42,185 bases of DNA, taken from contig CAJXLJ010000025.1 in assembly GCA_913055785.1 (NCBI GenBank), positions 1 through 42,185 of the forward strand, written 5' to 3'. Of the stretch, positions 1 through 7,779 are shown one piece after another. Below the pieces are notes generated by a model that worked only from the letters and a program-made list of their open reading frames with translations, was not told the DNA's origin and searched no databases. Each line of letters begins with the position of its first letter. The first letter of the stretch is position 1. The DNA comes from an uncultured Parvularculaceae bacterium (GTDB lineage Bacteria; Pseudomonadota; Alphaproteobacteria; Caulobacterales; Parvularculaceae). Made by a program: the position numbers and the translations under genes.

Positions 1-2
1 TC

Positions 3-1058
3 GATGTCGACCGGGCGCTGGCCGGGCGTTACGGGCTGTCCGTGCAACAGGCGGGCGCCGTCCTGCAGTTCGTCACGGACGGCCTGTTGATTGACAAATA
101 CCGCCCTGACGACGCCGACGATGAGATCGACATTCGCGCGCGATATCCTGAAAAAGACCGCAACATCTTTGCGCTCGACTCGGTGCGCGTGCAGACGCCG
201 CAGGGCTCGGTGCCGATCTCGAATTTCGTGACGCGCTCGGCGAAACCCCAGGTCGACCGCATCGTCCGGCGCGACGGCAAGCGCATCATCGAAGTCAAGG
301 CGAACGGCAACACCCGTGTTGAAGGCCATGAGGTCAGCCAGGACCAGGCCATCGCGCATATGAAGGACTGGCTTTCGTCGGGCGTGCTCGGCGAAGGCGT
401 TTCCTGGGTCATGCGCGGCGCCGACGAGGAAACGGCGGAGGCTGCGAACTTCTTTCAGGGCGCGATGATGGCGGCGCTGTTCATGATCGCCATGATCCTG
501 CTGCTTGAGTTCAACAGCTTTTATCACGCGGCGTTGACGCTCTCCGCAGTAATCTTGTCCGTTTTCGGCGTGTTGCTGGGGATCGCCGTCACCGGCCAGT
601 ATGTCAGCGTGATCATGACCGGCATCGGCATCGTCGCCCTCGCCGGCATCGTGGTGAACAACAATATCGTCCTGATCGACACCTATCAGCATTTGCGGGC
701 CAAAGGGCTTAATGTGGAAGACGCGGTCATTCGCACCGCTGCGCAACGCATTCGTCCGGTTATCCTGACAACGGCGACCACCATTCTCGGCCTGTTGCCG
801 ATGGTATTCGAAATCAGTCTCGACTTCGCCGCCGGCACGGTCACGCGCGGCTCGACGACATCGGACTGGTGGGTGCTGTTGTCGTCCGCCGTCGTTTACG
901 GCCTCGCCTTTTCAACACTTCTGACGCTGATCCTGACGCCGGTCATGCTGGGCGCGCCGACTGTCCTGCGCAAACGGTATTTCCCGGCCGGCAAGAAAGA
1001 ACCGGCGGCGGAACCGCAGCGCCAAATCTCCGCCGGCGTCGCCGAAGCCGCCGAGTAA
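3..1058 (+). CDS. RND efflux transporter permease, C-terminal part (5' end outside window)
   Basis: The reading frame is open from base 3 and ends at TAA 1056-1058, so the gene begins upstream of the window and about 351 residues are visible. The visible part starts in a periplasmic porter-like segment and then shows the closing membrane bundle: hydrophobic helices around 460-520, 540-610, 615-670, 760-820 and 870-960. The segment GIVVNNNIVLIDTY is the typical RND/AcrB-family motif following TM10-11. The family pumps drugs, metals or other compounds out of the cell by proton antiport, as an inner-membrane trimer with a fusion protein and an outer-membrane channel. The substrate cannot be told from this part. 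A short Ala/Glu-rich cytoplasmic tail ends the protein. It converges on the next gene with only five bases between the stops. Confidence 0.9.
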   Translation, partial: DVDRALAGRYGLSVQQAGAVLQFVTDGLLIDKYRPDDADDEIDIRARYPEKDRNIFALDSVRVQTPQGSVPISNFVTRSAKPQVDRIVRRDGKRIIEVKANGNTRVEGHEVSQDQAIAHMKDWLSSGVLGEGVSWVMRGADEETAEAANFFQGAMMAALFMIAMILLLEFNSFYHAALTLSAVILSVFGVLLGIAVTGQYVSVIMTGIGIVALAGIVVNNNIVLIDTYQHLRAKGLNVEDAVIRTAAQRIRPVILTTATTILGLLPMVFEISLDFAAGTVTRGSTTSDWWVLLSSAVVYGLAFSTLLTLILTPVMLGAPTVLRKRYFPAGKKEPAAEPQRQISAGVAEAAE

Positions 1059-1063
1059 TTGCG

Positions 1064-2077
1064 CTAGTTCTCAGCGCCCTCGGTTTCCTCTTCGGACGCC
1101 TCGCCATCTTCCGGCAGTTCGAAAATCTGTCCCGGATAGATCAGGTCGGGGTCGCGAATCTGGTCGGCGTTCGCTTCGTAAATGATCGTGTATTGCGCGC
1201 CCTGGCCATAAGCGCGGCGGGCGATACGCCAAAGGCTGTTGCCGGGCTGCACGACCACCTTGCCGTCGCGAATTTCGATCTGGTCCGGACGCGCGCGCTC
1301 GAAGGGAAGTTCGATCGCGTATTTCGGACGGCCGTATTCGTCGAGTTGAACGATCAATAGCGAGTAAACGCCCGGAGCGATCTGCGCTTCCGGCGAGAAG
1401 CTCCACGCCCCGTCATTGGACGAAGGCGTCTGGCCTAGTGGCTGACGGTCGAGCCCGCGCCCGCTGATGAAAAGCTGCACCATGCGATTCGGCTCCGCGC
1501 GTCCGGAAAAGATGACCGCGCCGGAATCGTCATAATCGATGACGTCAAGCGTTAACGGGCCGAGGCCTTCCGGCGGATTGCGCGGATCCTGCAACACCAC
1601 CGTCGCGCCGCCCGGCGTCGTCCGCAGCACCAGCGGCAGGTCGCCCTCCCGTTCAGGCACGTAAATCAGCACCGTATCTTCAGACCAGACGGTCAGCCCG
1701 TCCTCAGTCGTCATCGAAAGGCTGAGTTCGACGGGACCAGAACCGAGCGGCGTGTCTTCGGTCGAGAGCGCCCACGCGCCGTCAGCTGCCGCAACGCCGT
1801 CGACCAGCGGCTCGCCATTGGCGAAGACATTGACCTTTGCGCCGGGCTTGGCGCGGCCGGCGATCGTTGCATAACCGCTCCGCGTCACATAAACGATATC
1901 GAAGCTCGGTAGCGTGGGTTCTTTCGCCGCTTCGGGCGCGGTTTCATCCGCAGGTTTTTCCCCCGGCGTCTCCGCCATCTGCTCTTCAGGCGTTTCGATG
2001 ATCTTGAACCGCTCCGCCGCTTTCCAGCCGATATAGCCAAGAACAATCAGTAGCAGGAAAATGATGACCACGCGCAT
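1064..2077 (-). CDS. Membrane-anchored LysM-domain protein with Ig-like repeats
   Basis: A 337-residue protein with an N-terminal hydrophobic helix (about residues 1-17) that should anchor it in the inner membrane, followed by a Glu/Pro/Ala-rich linker. Two Ig-like or Big-type beta modules follow, each containing a 'G.A.PG..V.VF..G' pattern (about 45-130 and 150-255). A C-terminal LysM module spans about residues 280-325 (VQPGNSLWRIARRAYG through YPGQIFELP). LysM binds peptidoglycan glycan strands, so a periplasmic cell-wall-binding role is likely; no catalytic domain is visible. The start at ATG 2077 is preferred over a TTG 18 bases upstream because AAGGAG lies seven bases before the ATG. 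Many alphaproteobacteria carry a protein of this architecture, usually annotated only by its LysM domain. Confidence 0.88.
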   Translation of the reverse strand: MRVVIIFLLLIVLGYIGWKAAERFKIIETPEEQMAETPGEKPADETAPEAAKEPTLPSFDIVYVTRSGYATIAGRAKPGAKVNVFANGEPLVDGVAAADGAWALSTEDTPLGSGPVELSLSMTTEDGLTVWSEDTVLIYVPEREGDLPLVLRTTPGGATVVLQDPRNPPEGLGPLTLDVIDYDDSGAVIFSGRAEPNRMVQLFISGRGLDRQPLGQTPSSNDGAWSFSPEAQIAPGVYSLLIVQLDEYGRPKYAIELPFERARPDQIEIRDGKVVVQPGNSLWRIARRAYGQGAQYTIIYEANADQIRDPDLIYPGQIFELPEDGEASEEETEGAEN

Positions 2078-2179
2078 GAGCCGCCGCTCCTTCAAAAAAC
2101 TGTTAACGCCCCAAATTCACTTTACCCTTACGGAATTCGGCGTACAATGCCCAGCCAACTAGAAGAAACGTGCAAGACC

Positions 2180-2734
2180 ATGAAATCATTATGTGTTTAT
2201 TGCGGGTCCCGTCCTGGTAAAGACCCGATTTTCGAACAAACCGCCATCGCCATAGGGAAGGAAGCCGCAAGACGCGGCTGCCGCATCGTCTATGGCGGCG
2301 GCAAGATGGGGCTGATGGGCGCGACCGCCGGCGCGGCGCGCGACGCGGGCGGCAAGGTGTTCGGCGTCATTCCGGATTTTCTTGTGGAGCTTGAAGGCAT
2401 TCTCGACGGCGTCGATCACAAGATCGTCGACACGATGCACGAGCGCAAGATGATGATGTTCGAAGAATCCGACGCGATCCTGACATTGCCCGGCGGCATC
2501 GGCACGCTTGAGGAGCTGATTGAAGTCCTTTCATGGGCGCGGCTTTCGCTTCACCGCAAGCCGATCATCATCCTCAACCTCAAGGGGTTCTGGACGCCGC
2601 TCAAGGAACTGCTCGAGCATGTCGTCGAGCAGGGCTTCGCCGATCCGGCGCTGTTGAAAGATACGATCTTCGTTGAAAGCGTCGGCGCGATTTTCGAGGC
2701 GATGGACACCCGCATGCTTCGCGCGCGGGTTTAG
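2180..2734 (+). CDS. LOG-family (TIGR00730) nucleoside 5'-monophosphate phosphoribohydrolase
   Basis: A 184-residue Rossmann-fold protein carrying the LOG signature PGGIGTLEE (residues 104-112), the early CVYCGS strand-loop and the GGGKMGLMG loop near residue 40. LOG enzymes split ribose 5-phosphate from nucleotide monophosphates; plant and some bacterial members release cytokinin bases, but in most bacteria the physiological substrate is uncertain. Length fits the family. An in-frame ATG at 2147 would add 11 residues; I prefer 2180 because family members begin with M(K)xxCVYCGS, although neither start has a strong Shine-Dalgarno sequence. The TAG stop overlaps the stop codon of the convergent gltX gene by two bases. 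Confidence 0.88.
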   Translation: MKSLCVYCGSRPGKDPIFEQTAIAIGKEAARRGCRIVYGGGKMGLMGATAGAARDAGGKVFGVIPDFLVELEGILDGVDHKIVDTMHERKMMMFEESDAILTLPGGIGTLEELIEVLSWARLSLHRKPIIILNLKGFWTPLKELLEHVVEQGFADPALLKDTIFVESVGAIFEAMDTRMLRARV

Positions 2735-4059
2735 GCCCTGACGCCGCGCAGACGCGCGCGCGCTTTTTCAGCGCCGATCAGCGGCAGCATCACCGCCATT
2801 TCAGGACCGCGGGCCTCGCCGGTGAGCGCGAGCCGCAAGGGCATGAAGAGTTTCTTGCCCTTGGCCCCGGTCTTTTCCTGAAGCGCTTTCGTCAATGCCG
2901 CCCAGCTTGTCTCATCGAGCGCGTCAGGCACCAGGGCCGAGGCTTCATCGGTCAGCCCCTTGTCCTCGATCACCGGCGCGATCTCGCCGCCGATCACCGC
3001 GACCCAATGGGCGACGTCGCCGATGCGCGTGATGTTGCCGCGCACGGCGTTCCACAGCGCCGCATCGGCGCCCATATCGGCGAGGCGCGCAGCGACGTCT
3101 TCAAACGGCGTTTCATGCAGGATCTTGGCGTTGAGCGCTTCGAGTTCGGCCATGTCGAACCGCGCCGGCGCGCGGCCGACCCGCTCGAAATCGAAGCTCT
3201 CGGCGAGCGTCTGCAAGTCGCGCACGGGCAGAACCGGATCGGCGGTGCCGAGTTTCGCCAGCAAGCTGCTGATCGATGACGGTTCAAGCCCGTCCTCGCG
3301 CATCGCCTCGATCGACAGCGAGCCGAGCCGTTTCGACAGCCCCTGCCCGTCGGCGCCGACAAGCAGCGAGTGATGCGCGAATTGCGGCGGCTCCCCGCCC
3401 AGCGCCCTGAAGATTTCGATCTGCACGCCGGTATTGGTGACATGATCCTCGCCGCGCATGACATGGGTGATCGCGAGATCGATGTCGTCAACGCAGCTCG
3501 GCAGCGTGTAGAGATACATGCCGTCTTCGCGGATCAGGACGGGGTCGGAAACGCTCGCCGTATCGACCGTCGTTTCGCCGCGAATGAGGTCGGTCCATAT
3601 CACTGGCGTCTGCGAAAGCCTGAACCGCCAGTGCGGCTTCCGGCCTTCCGCTTCCAGCGCCGCCTTGTCTTTGTCGGTGAGCTTCAAGGCCGCGCGGTCG
3701 TAAACCGGCGGCAAGCCGCGGGCGCGCTGCAGCTTGCGCTTGCGGTCGAGTTCTTCAGCAGTTTCGTAGCAGGGATATAAAAGCCCCGCCTCGATCAGCT
3801 TTTCGCGGGCGGCGTCATAGCGGGCGAACCGGTCGGACTGGTTGACGGTTTCGTCCCAGCCAAGGCCGAGCCATTCAAGATCGCGTTTGATCCCCGCCTC
3901 ATATTCCCAGGTCGAGCGTTCGCGGTCCGTGTCGTCGATGCGCAAGACGAACTTGCCGCCCGATTTGCGGGCGAAGAGCCAGTTCCACAAGGCGGCGCGC
4001 ACATTGCCCACATGGAGCTTGCCGGTCGGCGACGGCGCAAAACGGACGGTGACGGTCAT
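2731..4059 (-). CDS. gltX: Glutamyl-tRNA synthetase
   Basis: A 442-residue class I aminoacyl-tRNA synthetase that charges tRNA-Glu (and in many alphaproteobacteria also tRNA-Gln) with glutamate. The HIGH-type motif appears as PSPTGKLHVGN (residues 10-19), followed by FVLRIDDTD, and the KMSKS equivalent is GLSKRLGS (240-247). The anticodon-binding helical domain occupies roughly the last 150 residues. The ATG at 4059 is chosen because it gives the standard MTVTVRFAPSPTG start; 11 more codons are open upstream. Alphaproteobacteria commonly carry two gltX paralogues, and which one this is cannot be settled here. Its stop codon overlaps that of the convergent LOG gene; upstream lies the divergent intergenic region with a palindromic repeat. 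Confidence 0.95.
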   Translation of the reverse strand: MTVTVRFAPSPTGKLHVGNVRAALWNWLFARKSGGKFVLRIDDTDRERSTWEYEAGIKRDLEWLGLGWDETVNQSDRFARYDAAREKLIEAGLLYPCYETAEELDRKRKLQRARGLPPVYDRAALKLTDKDKAALEAEGRKPHWRFRLSQTPVIWTDLIRGETTVDTASVSDPVLIREDGMYLYTLPSCVDDIDLAITHVMRGEDHVTNTGVQIEIFRALGGEPPQFAHHSLLVGADGQGLSKRLGSLSIEAMREDGLEPSSISSLLAKLGTADPVLPVRDLQTLAESFDFERVGRAPARFDMAELEALNAKILHETPFEDVAARLADMGADAALWNAVRGNITRIGDVAHWVAVIGGEIAPVIEDKGLTDEASALVPDALDETSWAALTKALQEKTGAKGKKLFMPLRLALTGEARGPEMAVMLPLIGAEKARARLRGVRA

Positions 4060-4145
4060 TTGAATTCCACGGCTGCCAGAGCCGCGAGCCATTAGCGGGA
4101 AGTCGGGAGCGGGTCAAATGGCCAGCAGGTCCTGTTCGCCTTCGC

Positions 4146-4240
4146 CCTTCGTGACGTTCATTCGCCTTCATCCTGAGGGCCGGCCCTTTATTAGCCGGCG
4201 TCACGAAGGATCAAGGCGAATGAACCCTCAGGGTGAAGGC
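4146..4240. repeat. Composite intergenic palindrome, copy A
   Basis: Three interlocking inverted repeats can be read here. CCTTCGTGAC (4146-4155) pairs perfectly with 4200-4209. GTTCATTCGCCTT (4156-4168) pairs perfectly with 4213-4225. GCCTTCATCCTGAGGG (4164-4179) pairs with 4225-4240 at 15 of 16 positions. The second and third pairings share bases and so are mutually exclusive. A short CCGGC/GCCGG stem (4180-4184/4194-4198) sits in the loop. The same architecture recurs at 15890-15975 with a different variable arm. It resembles the TTCATCCTGAGG-type dispersed repeats of alphaproteobacterial intergenic regions (from memory). It lies between divergent gltX and the YdeI-like gene, in a 259-base gap with no other gene. 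Confidence 0.85.
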
Positions 4241-4318
4241 AAGCCGCACACCCGCCGCGATGGACCCGGGCGCCGCGAGCCGCTAACAATCGGGCGCCTT
4301 GTCCGGAGCGCCGATGCC

Positions 4319-4900
4319 ATGAACGCCGCAGTCGAGAAGTCCTTCAATAATGCGAAACTGTGGCGGGAAGAGGCGCTCGAACTCCGGAAGGTCCTGCTGG
4401 CCTCGGGCCTCGATGAAGAGCTGAAATGGGGCAAGCCCTGCTACACGGCCGGCGGCAAGAACATCGTCATCGTCCAGCGCATGAAAGACTTCCTAGCGCT
4501 GTTGTTCTTCAAGGGCGCGCTCCTGAAAGACCCGGACGGGGTTCTCGAAAGGCAGGGACCGAATTCCCGCGCCGGATTCCGGATGCGGTTCACGAGCGTC
4601 AAAGACGTCAATGGCAAGGCGAAAAGCATCAGGGCCTGTATTCGCGAAGCCGTCGATGTGGAGAAGAAAGGCCTTAAGGTCGGAAAACCAAAGCCGGACG
4701 AGATGAACTTGCCCGACGAGCTCATCGACGCCTTTGACGGCGATCCGGATTTCAGGGCCGCGTTCGACGCCCTCACCCCCGGCCGCCAGCGCGGCTACGC
4801 CTTGCATTTCTCAAGCGCCAAACAATCGAAAACCCGCGCCGCGCGGATCGAGAAATGTCGGAAGAAAATCTTTGAGGGAAAAGGTTTTCAGGAGCGGTGA
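4319..4900 (+). CDS. YdeI/OmpD-associated family protein (DUF1801-like N-terminus)
   Basis: A 193-residue soluble protein. The first 110 residues look like a DUF1801/YdhG fold (…LKWGKPCYTAGGKNIVIVQRMKDFLALLFFKGALLKD). The C-terminal third has the YdeI/OmdA pattern, with ELIDAFDGDPDFRAAFDALTPGRQRGYALHFSSAKQ and a final run of R/K residues. The biochemical function of this family is not established. ATG 4319 is chosen because family members begin close to this point and GGAG lies about 11 bases upstream; the frame is open to 4118, but those codons read through the palindromic repeat. It ends 29 bases before the convergent nadE stop, with a perfect hairpin between them. Confidence 0.85.
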   Translation: MNAAVEKSFNNAKLWREEALELRKVLLASGLDEELKWGKPCYTAGGKNIVIVQRMKDFLALLFFKGALLKDPDGVLERQGPNSRAGFRMRFTSVKDVNGKAKSIRACIREAVDVEKKGLKVGKPKPDEMNLPDELIDAFDGDPDFRAAFDALTPGRQRGYALHFSSAKQSKTRAARIEKCRKKIFEGKGFQER

Positions 4901-4904
4901 GCCT

Positions 4905-4927
4905 CCCCTCTCCCCATGGGAGAGGGG
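4905..4927. terminator. Perfect 10-bp hairpin between convergent genes
   Basis: CCCCTCTCCC (4905-4914) and GGGAGAGGGG (4918-4927) form a perfect ten-base-pair stem with a three-base loop. It fills the 29-base gap between the stops of the YdeI-like gene and nadE. There is no long T-run on either side, so a bidirectional terminator or mRNA-end stabiliser is inferred from position and structure only. Similar CCCTCTCCC/GGGAGAGGG palindromes are common as dispersed intergenic elements in alphaproteobacteria. Confidence 0.6.
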
Positions 4928-4929
4928 AA

Positions 4930-6585
4930 TTACCTATCCCGCCAGCCGTTTGTGATCGGATAGCGGCGGTCGCGGCCGAAATTGACGGCGGTGACCTTGG
5001 GCCCCGGGGGCGCCTGGCGGCGCTTGTATTCGGCGACGTAAAGAAGGTGCTCGATACGGCGCACGACCGCTTCGTCGAAACCTTCGGCGACGATCTCGCG
5101 CACCGCCATTTCCTTTTCGACCAGCATCTCAAGGATCGGGTCCAGCACCTCGTAAGGCGGCAGGCTGTCCTGATCCTTCTGGCCTTCGCGCAGTTCCGCC
5201 GACGGCGCCTTGGTGATGATCCGTTCCGGGATCACTTCGCCCTTCGGCCCTAAAAGATCAACCGCGTGATGGGCGTTGCGCCAGCGGCAAAGCGCGTAGA
5301 CATCCGTCTTGTAAAGGTCCTTCAGCGGATTATAGCCGCCGTTCATGTCGCCATAGAGCGTCGCGTAGCCCACCGACATTTCCGACTTGTTGCCTGTGGT
5401 CAGCACCATGTCGCCGAACTTGTTCGAGAGCGCCATCAGGATGACGCCCCGGAGCCGCGACTGGATATTCTCCTCGGTCGTGTCTTTCGGCAGATTGTCG
5501 AAGACGGGTTTCAGCATTTCGTCGAACGCTTCAACGCCGGGCTCGATGCCGATTGAGCGGTAGGAAACGCCGAGCGCTTTCGCACACGCTTCCGCGTCCT
5601 CAAGGCTTTCCTTCGACGTATAGCGCGACGGCATCATCACGCAGTTGACGCGGCTTTCGCCCAGCGCATCGACGGCGATCGCCGCGGTGAGCGCGGAATC
5701 AACGCCGCCGGAAAGCCCGATGACGACGCCCTTGAAGCGGTTCTTGTTGACATAATCGCGCACCGCCATGGTCACCGCGCGATAGACCATCTCATCGCCG
5801 CCGGCCCAGTCGGCTTTCGGGCCATCGGCGCAGACCCAGCGCCCTTCCCGCTTTTCCCAGAGCGTCGGGAAGACGCCTTCGATGAATTGCGGCGCGCGGA
5901 AATCGATCTCGCCCTCCGCGCTCATCACGAACGCCGCGCCCTCGAACAAGACTTCATCCTGCCCGGCGAGCTGGTTGACGAAGATCAGCGGCAGGCCATT
6001 GCCCAGCGTGCGCGCGCGGGCGGCGCCGGCGCGTTCCTCGAGGGAGGTTTCGCGGAACGGCGAACCGTGCGGCGCGATGAACAACTCGGCGCCCGCTTCA
6101 GCCAGCGCCTCACCGGCGCCCTCGAGCCACATGTCCTCGCAGACCATGAGGCCGAGCTTGGCGCCCTTGAACGCGACCGGCTTCGGAAAGTCCGCGCCCG
6201 GCGTGAAGCGCCGCGGCTCGTCGAAGACACCGTAATTGGGAAGCCGCACCTTGAAGCGCCTTGCGGCGATCTCGCCTTCTGCGAGCAGAAGCGCCGCATT
6301 GTAGAGCTTTCCGTCTTCCGCCCAGGGGGTTCCGACAATGATCGCCGGGCCGCCGTCGGCGGTGTCTGCGGCGAGCGCCTCAGCCGCCGCCATGCAGGCG
6401 CGCTGATAGGCAGGCTTTGAAACGAGATCCTCCGGCGGATAGCCGGAGATCACCAGTTCGCAGAAGACAACGAGATCGGCGTCCTTCGCCGCTTCCCGCG
6501 CCTTTCTGATGCGCGCGACATTGCCGTCGATATCGCCGACGGTCGGCGCAATCTGCGCAATCGCAATGGTGAGTTTATCTGTCAT
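4930..6585 (-). CDS. nadE: Glutamine-dependent NAD+ synthetase
   Basis: A 551-residue two-domain enzyme that amidates nicotinic acid adenine dinucleotide to NAD+, using ATP and ammonia released from glutamine. The N-terminal nitrilase-type glutaminase domain (about 1-255) keeps the catalytic triad Glu43, Lys112 (FKVRLPNYGVFDE) and Cys149 (GLMVCEDMW). The C-terminal synthetase domain has the ATP-pyrophosphatase P-loop SGGVDS (292-297) and the GNKSE motif. Length matches the short glutamine-dependent bacterial form. It is the last gene of a minus-strand run with the DegT aminotransferase ending 30 bases upstream, so co-transcription is likely without an obvious functional link. A strong hairpin follows the stop. 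Confidence 0.96.
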   Translation of the reverse strand: MTDKLTIAIAQIAPTVGDIDGNVARIRKAREAAKDADLVVFCELVISGYPPEDLVSKPAYQRACMAAAEALAADTADGGPAIIVGTPWAEDGKLYNAALLLAEGEIAARRFKVRLPNYGVFDEPRRFTPGADFPKPVAFKGAKLGLMVCEDMWLEGAGEALAEAGAELFIAPHGSPFRETSLEERAGAARARTLGNGLPLIFVNQLAGQDEVLFEGAAFVMSAEGEIDFRAPQFIEGVFPTLWEKREGRWVCADGPKADWAGGDEMVYRAVTMAVRDYVNKNRFKGVVIGLSGGVDSALTAAIAVDALGESRVNCVMMPSRYTSKESLEDAEACAKALGVSYRSIGIEPGVEAFDEMLKPVFDNLPKDTTEENIQSRLRGVILMALSNKFGDMVLTTGNKSEMSVGYATLYGDMNGGYNPLKDLYKTDVYALCRWRNAHHAVDLLGPKGEVIPERIITKAPSAELREGQKDQDSLPPYEVLDPILEMLVEKEMAVREIVAEGFDEAVVRRIEHLLYVAEYKRRQAPPGPKVTAVNFGRDRRYPITNGWRDR

Positions 6586-6615
6586 CTGCGCGACGGGCGG
6601 CGCTGCGCCCGTCCT

Positions 6616-7779
6616 TTACGAAACCGCGGCTTCAACCGCATCGCAGATATAATCAACCTGGGCCGGGGTCAAATAGGGGTGCATCGGCAGGGCGAAGATT
6701 TCATCCGCCGTGCGCTCGGTCTGCGCGAGGCCGCCCTCGGGCGCGAAAGCGGCGAACGCGTCCATCTTGTGAAGGGGCTTGGCGTAGTAGATCGCCGTCG
6801 GCACGCCCATGGCGCTCACCTTCGAGACGACCGCATCGCGGTTCTTCACGCATAGGGAATAATAGCCGTAGCCCGACTGGGCGCCGGTGATATGCGTCTG
6901 CGGCCGGCCGATATTCGACAGCCGGCGACTGTAAACATCGGCGATCTCGTGGCGTGCGGCGAGTTCGTCGTCGAAAATCTCGAGCTTTTCGAGCAGCACC
7001 GCCGCCTGAAACGTGTCCATGCGGCCATTGAAGCCGACGCGGATAGAATCCTTGCGGGCGTTGTCTGTGCCGTGCCAGCGGATCGAGGCCCAGTGATCGA
7101 CCATCGCCTTGTCATGCGCGAACACCGCGCCGGCGTCGCCATAGGCGCCGAACGCCTTGCCCGGAAAGAAGCTCGTCGCCGTCGCCGGCGCGAGATCGCC
7201 GACCCAGCGGCCGTTGAGGCGCCCGCCGAAACTCTGGGCGCCGTCGGAGAGCAGGAAAAGGTCTTCGCGTTCGGCTATCGTCTCAAAGCGGGTGTAGTCC
7301 GCCGGCGAGCCGAACAGATCGACCGGGATCACCGCGCGCGGACGAAGTTTGCCCTCGGCGCGCACCTCGCCGATGCGGCGTTCGAGATCGTCCGCATCCA
7401 TATTGAATGTCGCCGGGTCGATATCGACAAAGACCGGCGTCGCGCCGGTCAGCAGGACGGCGTTGGCCGTCGCGTTATAGGTGAAAGCCGGAATGAAAAC
7501 GGCGTCGCCGGTGTCGAGCCCTTCCGCGAGCAGCGGGATGATCAGCGCCGCGGTGCCGCTGGCGCAGGAGACCGCCGCCGCTGCTCCGGTTCGCTCCGCG
7601 AGTTTCTCTTCGAGCTCCTCGATTTCCGGCCCGGCGATATAGCGTCCGTGATCGAGCACCGCCTGCAGGCGTTTTTCAACCGCCTGGCGGATACGCCGCT
7701 GCTGCGCCTTCAAATCGATGAAGGCGATGGTGCCGACGCGGGAGTCGGCGTTGAGAGAAAGGTTGGCGACCCCGTTCAT
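6616..7779 (-). CDS. DegT/DnrJ/EryC1 family PLP aminotransferase (GnnB/WbpE-like)
   Basis: A 387-residue sugar aminotransferase of aspartate-aminotransferase fold type I. The Schiff-base lysine is Lys208 in SFFPGKAFGAYGDAG and the cofactor-binding Asp179 is in SDGAQSFGG. The N-terminal FIDLKAQQ…GRYIAGPE pattern is that of nucleotide-sugar 3-aminotransferases such as WbpE. Its ATG overlaps the stop of the upstream Gfo/Idh oxidoreductase as ATGA, so the two are translationally coupled. That pairing is the one used to make a 3-amino sugar nucleotide: the dehydrogenase produces a 3-keto sugar and this enzyme transaminates it from glutamate. My favoured assignment is GnnB, giving UDP-GlcNAc3N for amide-linked lipid A. 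A WbpE-like role in polysaccharide synthesis is the alternative. Confidence 0.88.
   Translation of the reverse strand: MNGVANLSLNADSRVGTIAFIDLKAQQRRIRQAVEKRLQAVLDHGRYIAGPEIEELEEKLAERTGAAAAVSCASGTAALIIPLLAEGLDTGDAVFIPAFTYNATANAVLLTGATPVFVDIDPATFNMDADDLERRIGEVRAEGKLRPRAVIPVDLFGSPADYTRFETIAEREDLFLLSDGAQSFGGRLNGRWVGDLAPATATSFFPGKAFGAYGDAGAVFAHDKAMVDHWASIRWHGTDNARKDSIRVGFNGRMDTFQAAVLLEKLEIFDDELAARHEIADVYSRRLSNIGRPQTHITGAQSGYGYYSLCVKNRDAVVSKVSAMGVPTAIYYAKPLHKMDAFAAFAPEGGLAQTERTADEIFALPMHPYLTPAQVDYICDAVEAAVS

Noticed and set aside
4118-4318. In-frame N-terminal extension of the YdeI-like protein
   Set aside because: The extension translates the palindromic repeat and has no family similarity; the ATG at 4319 is the sensible start.
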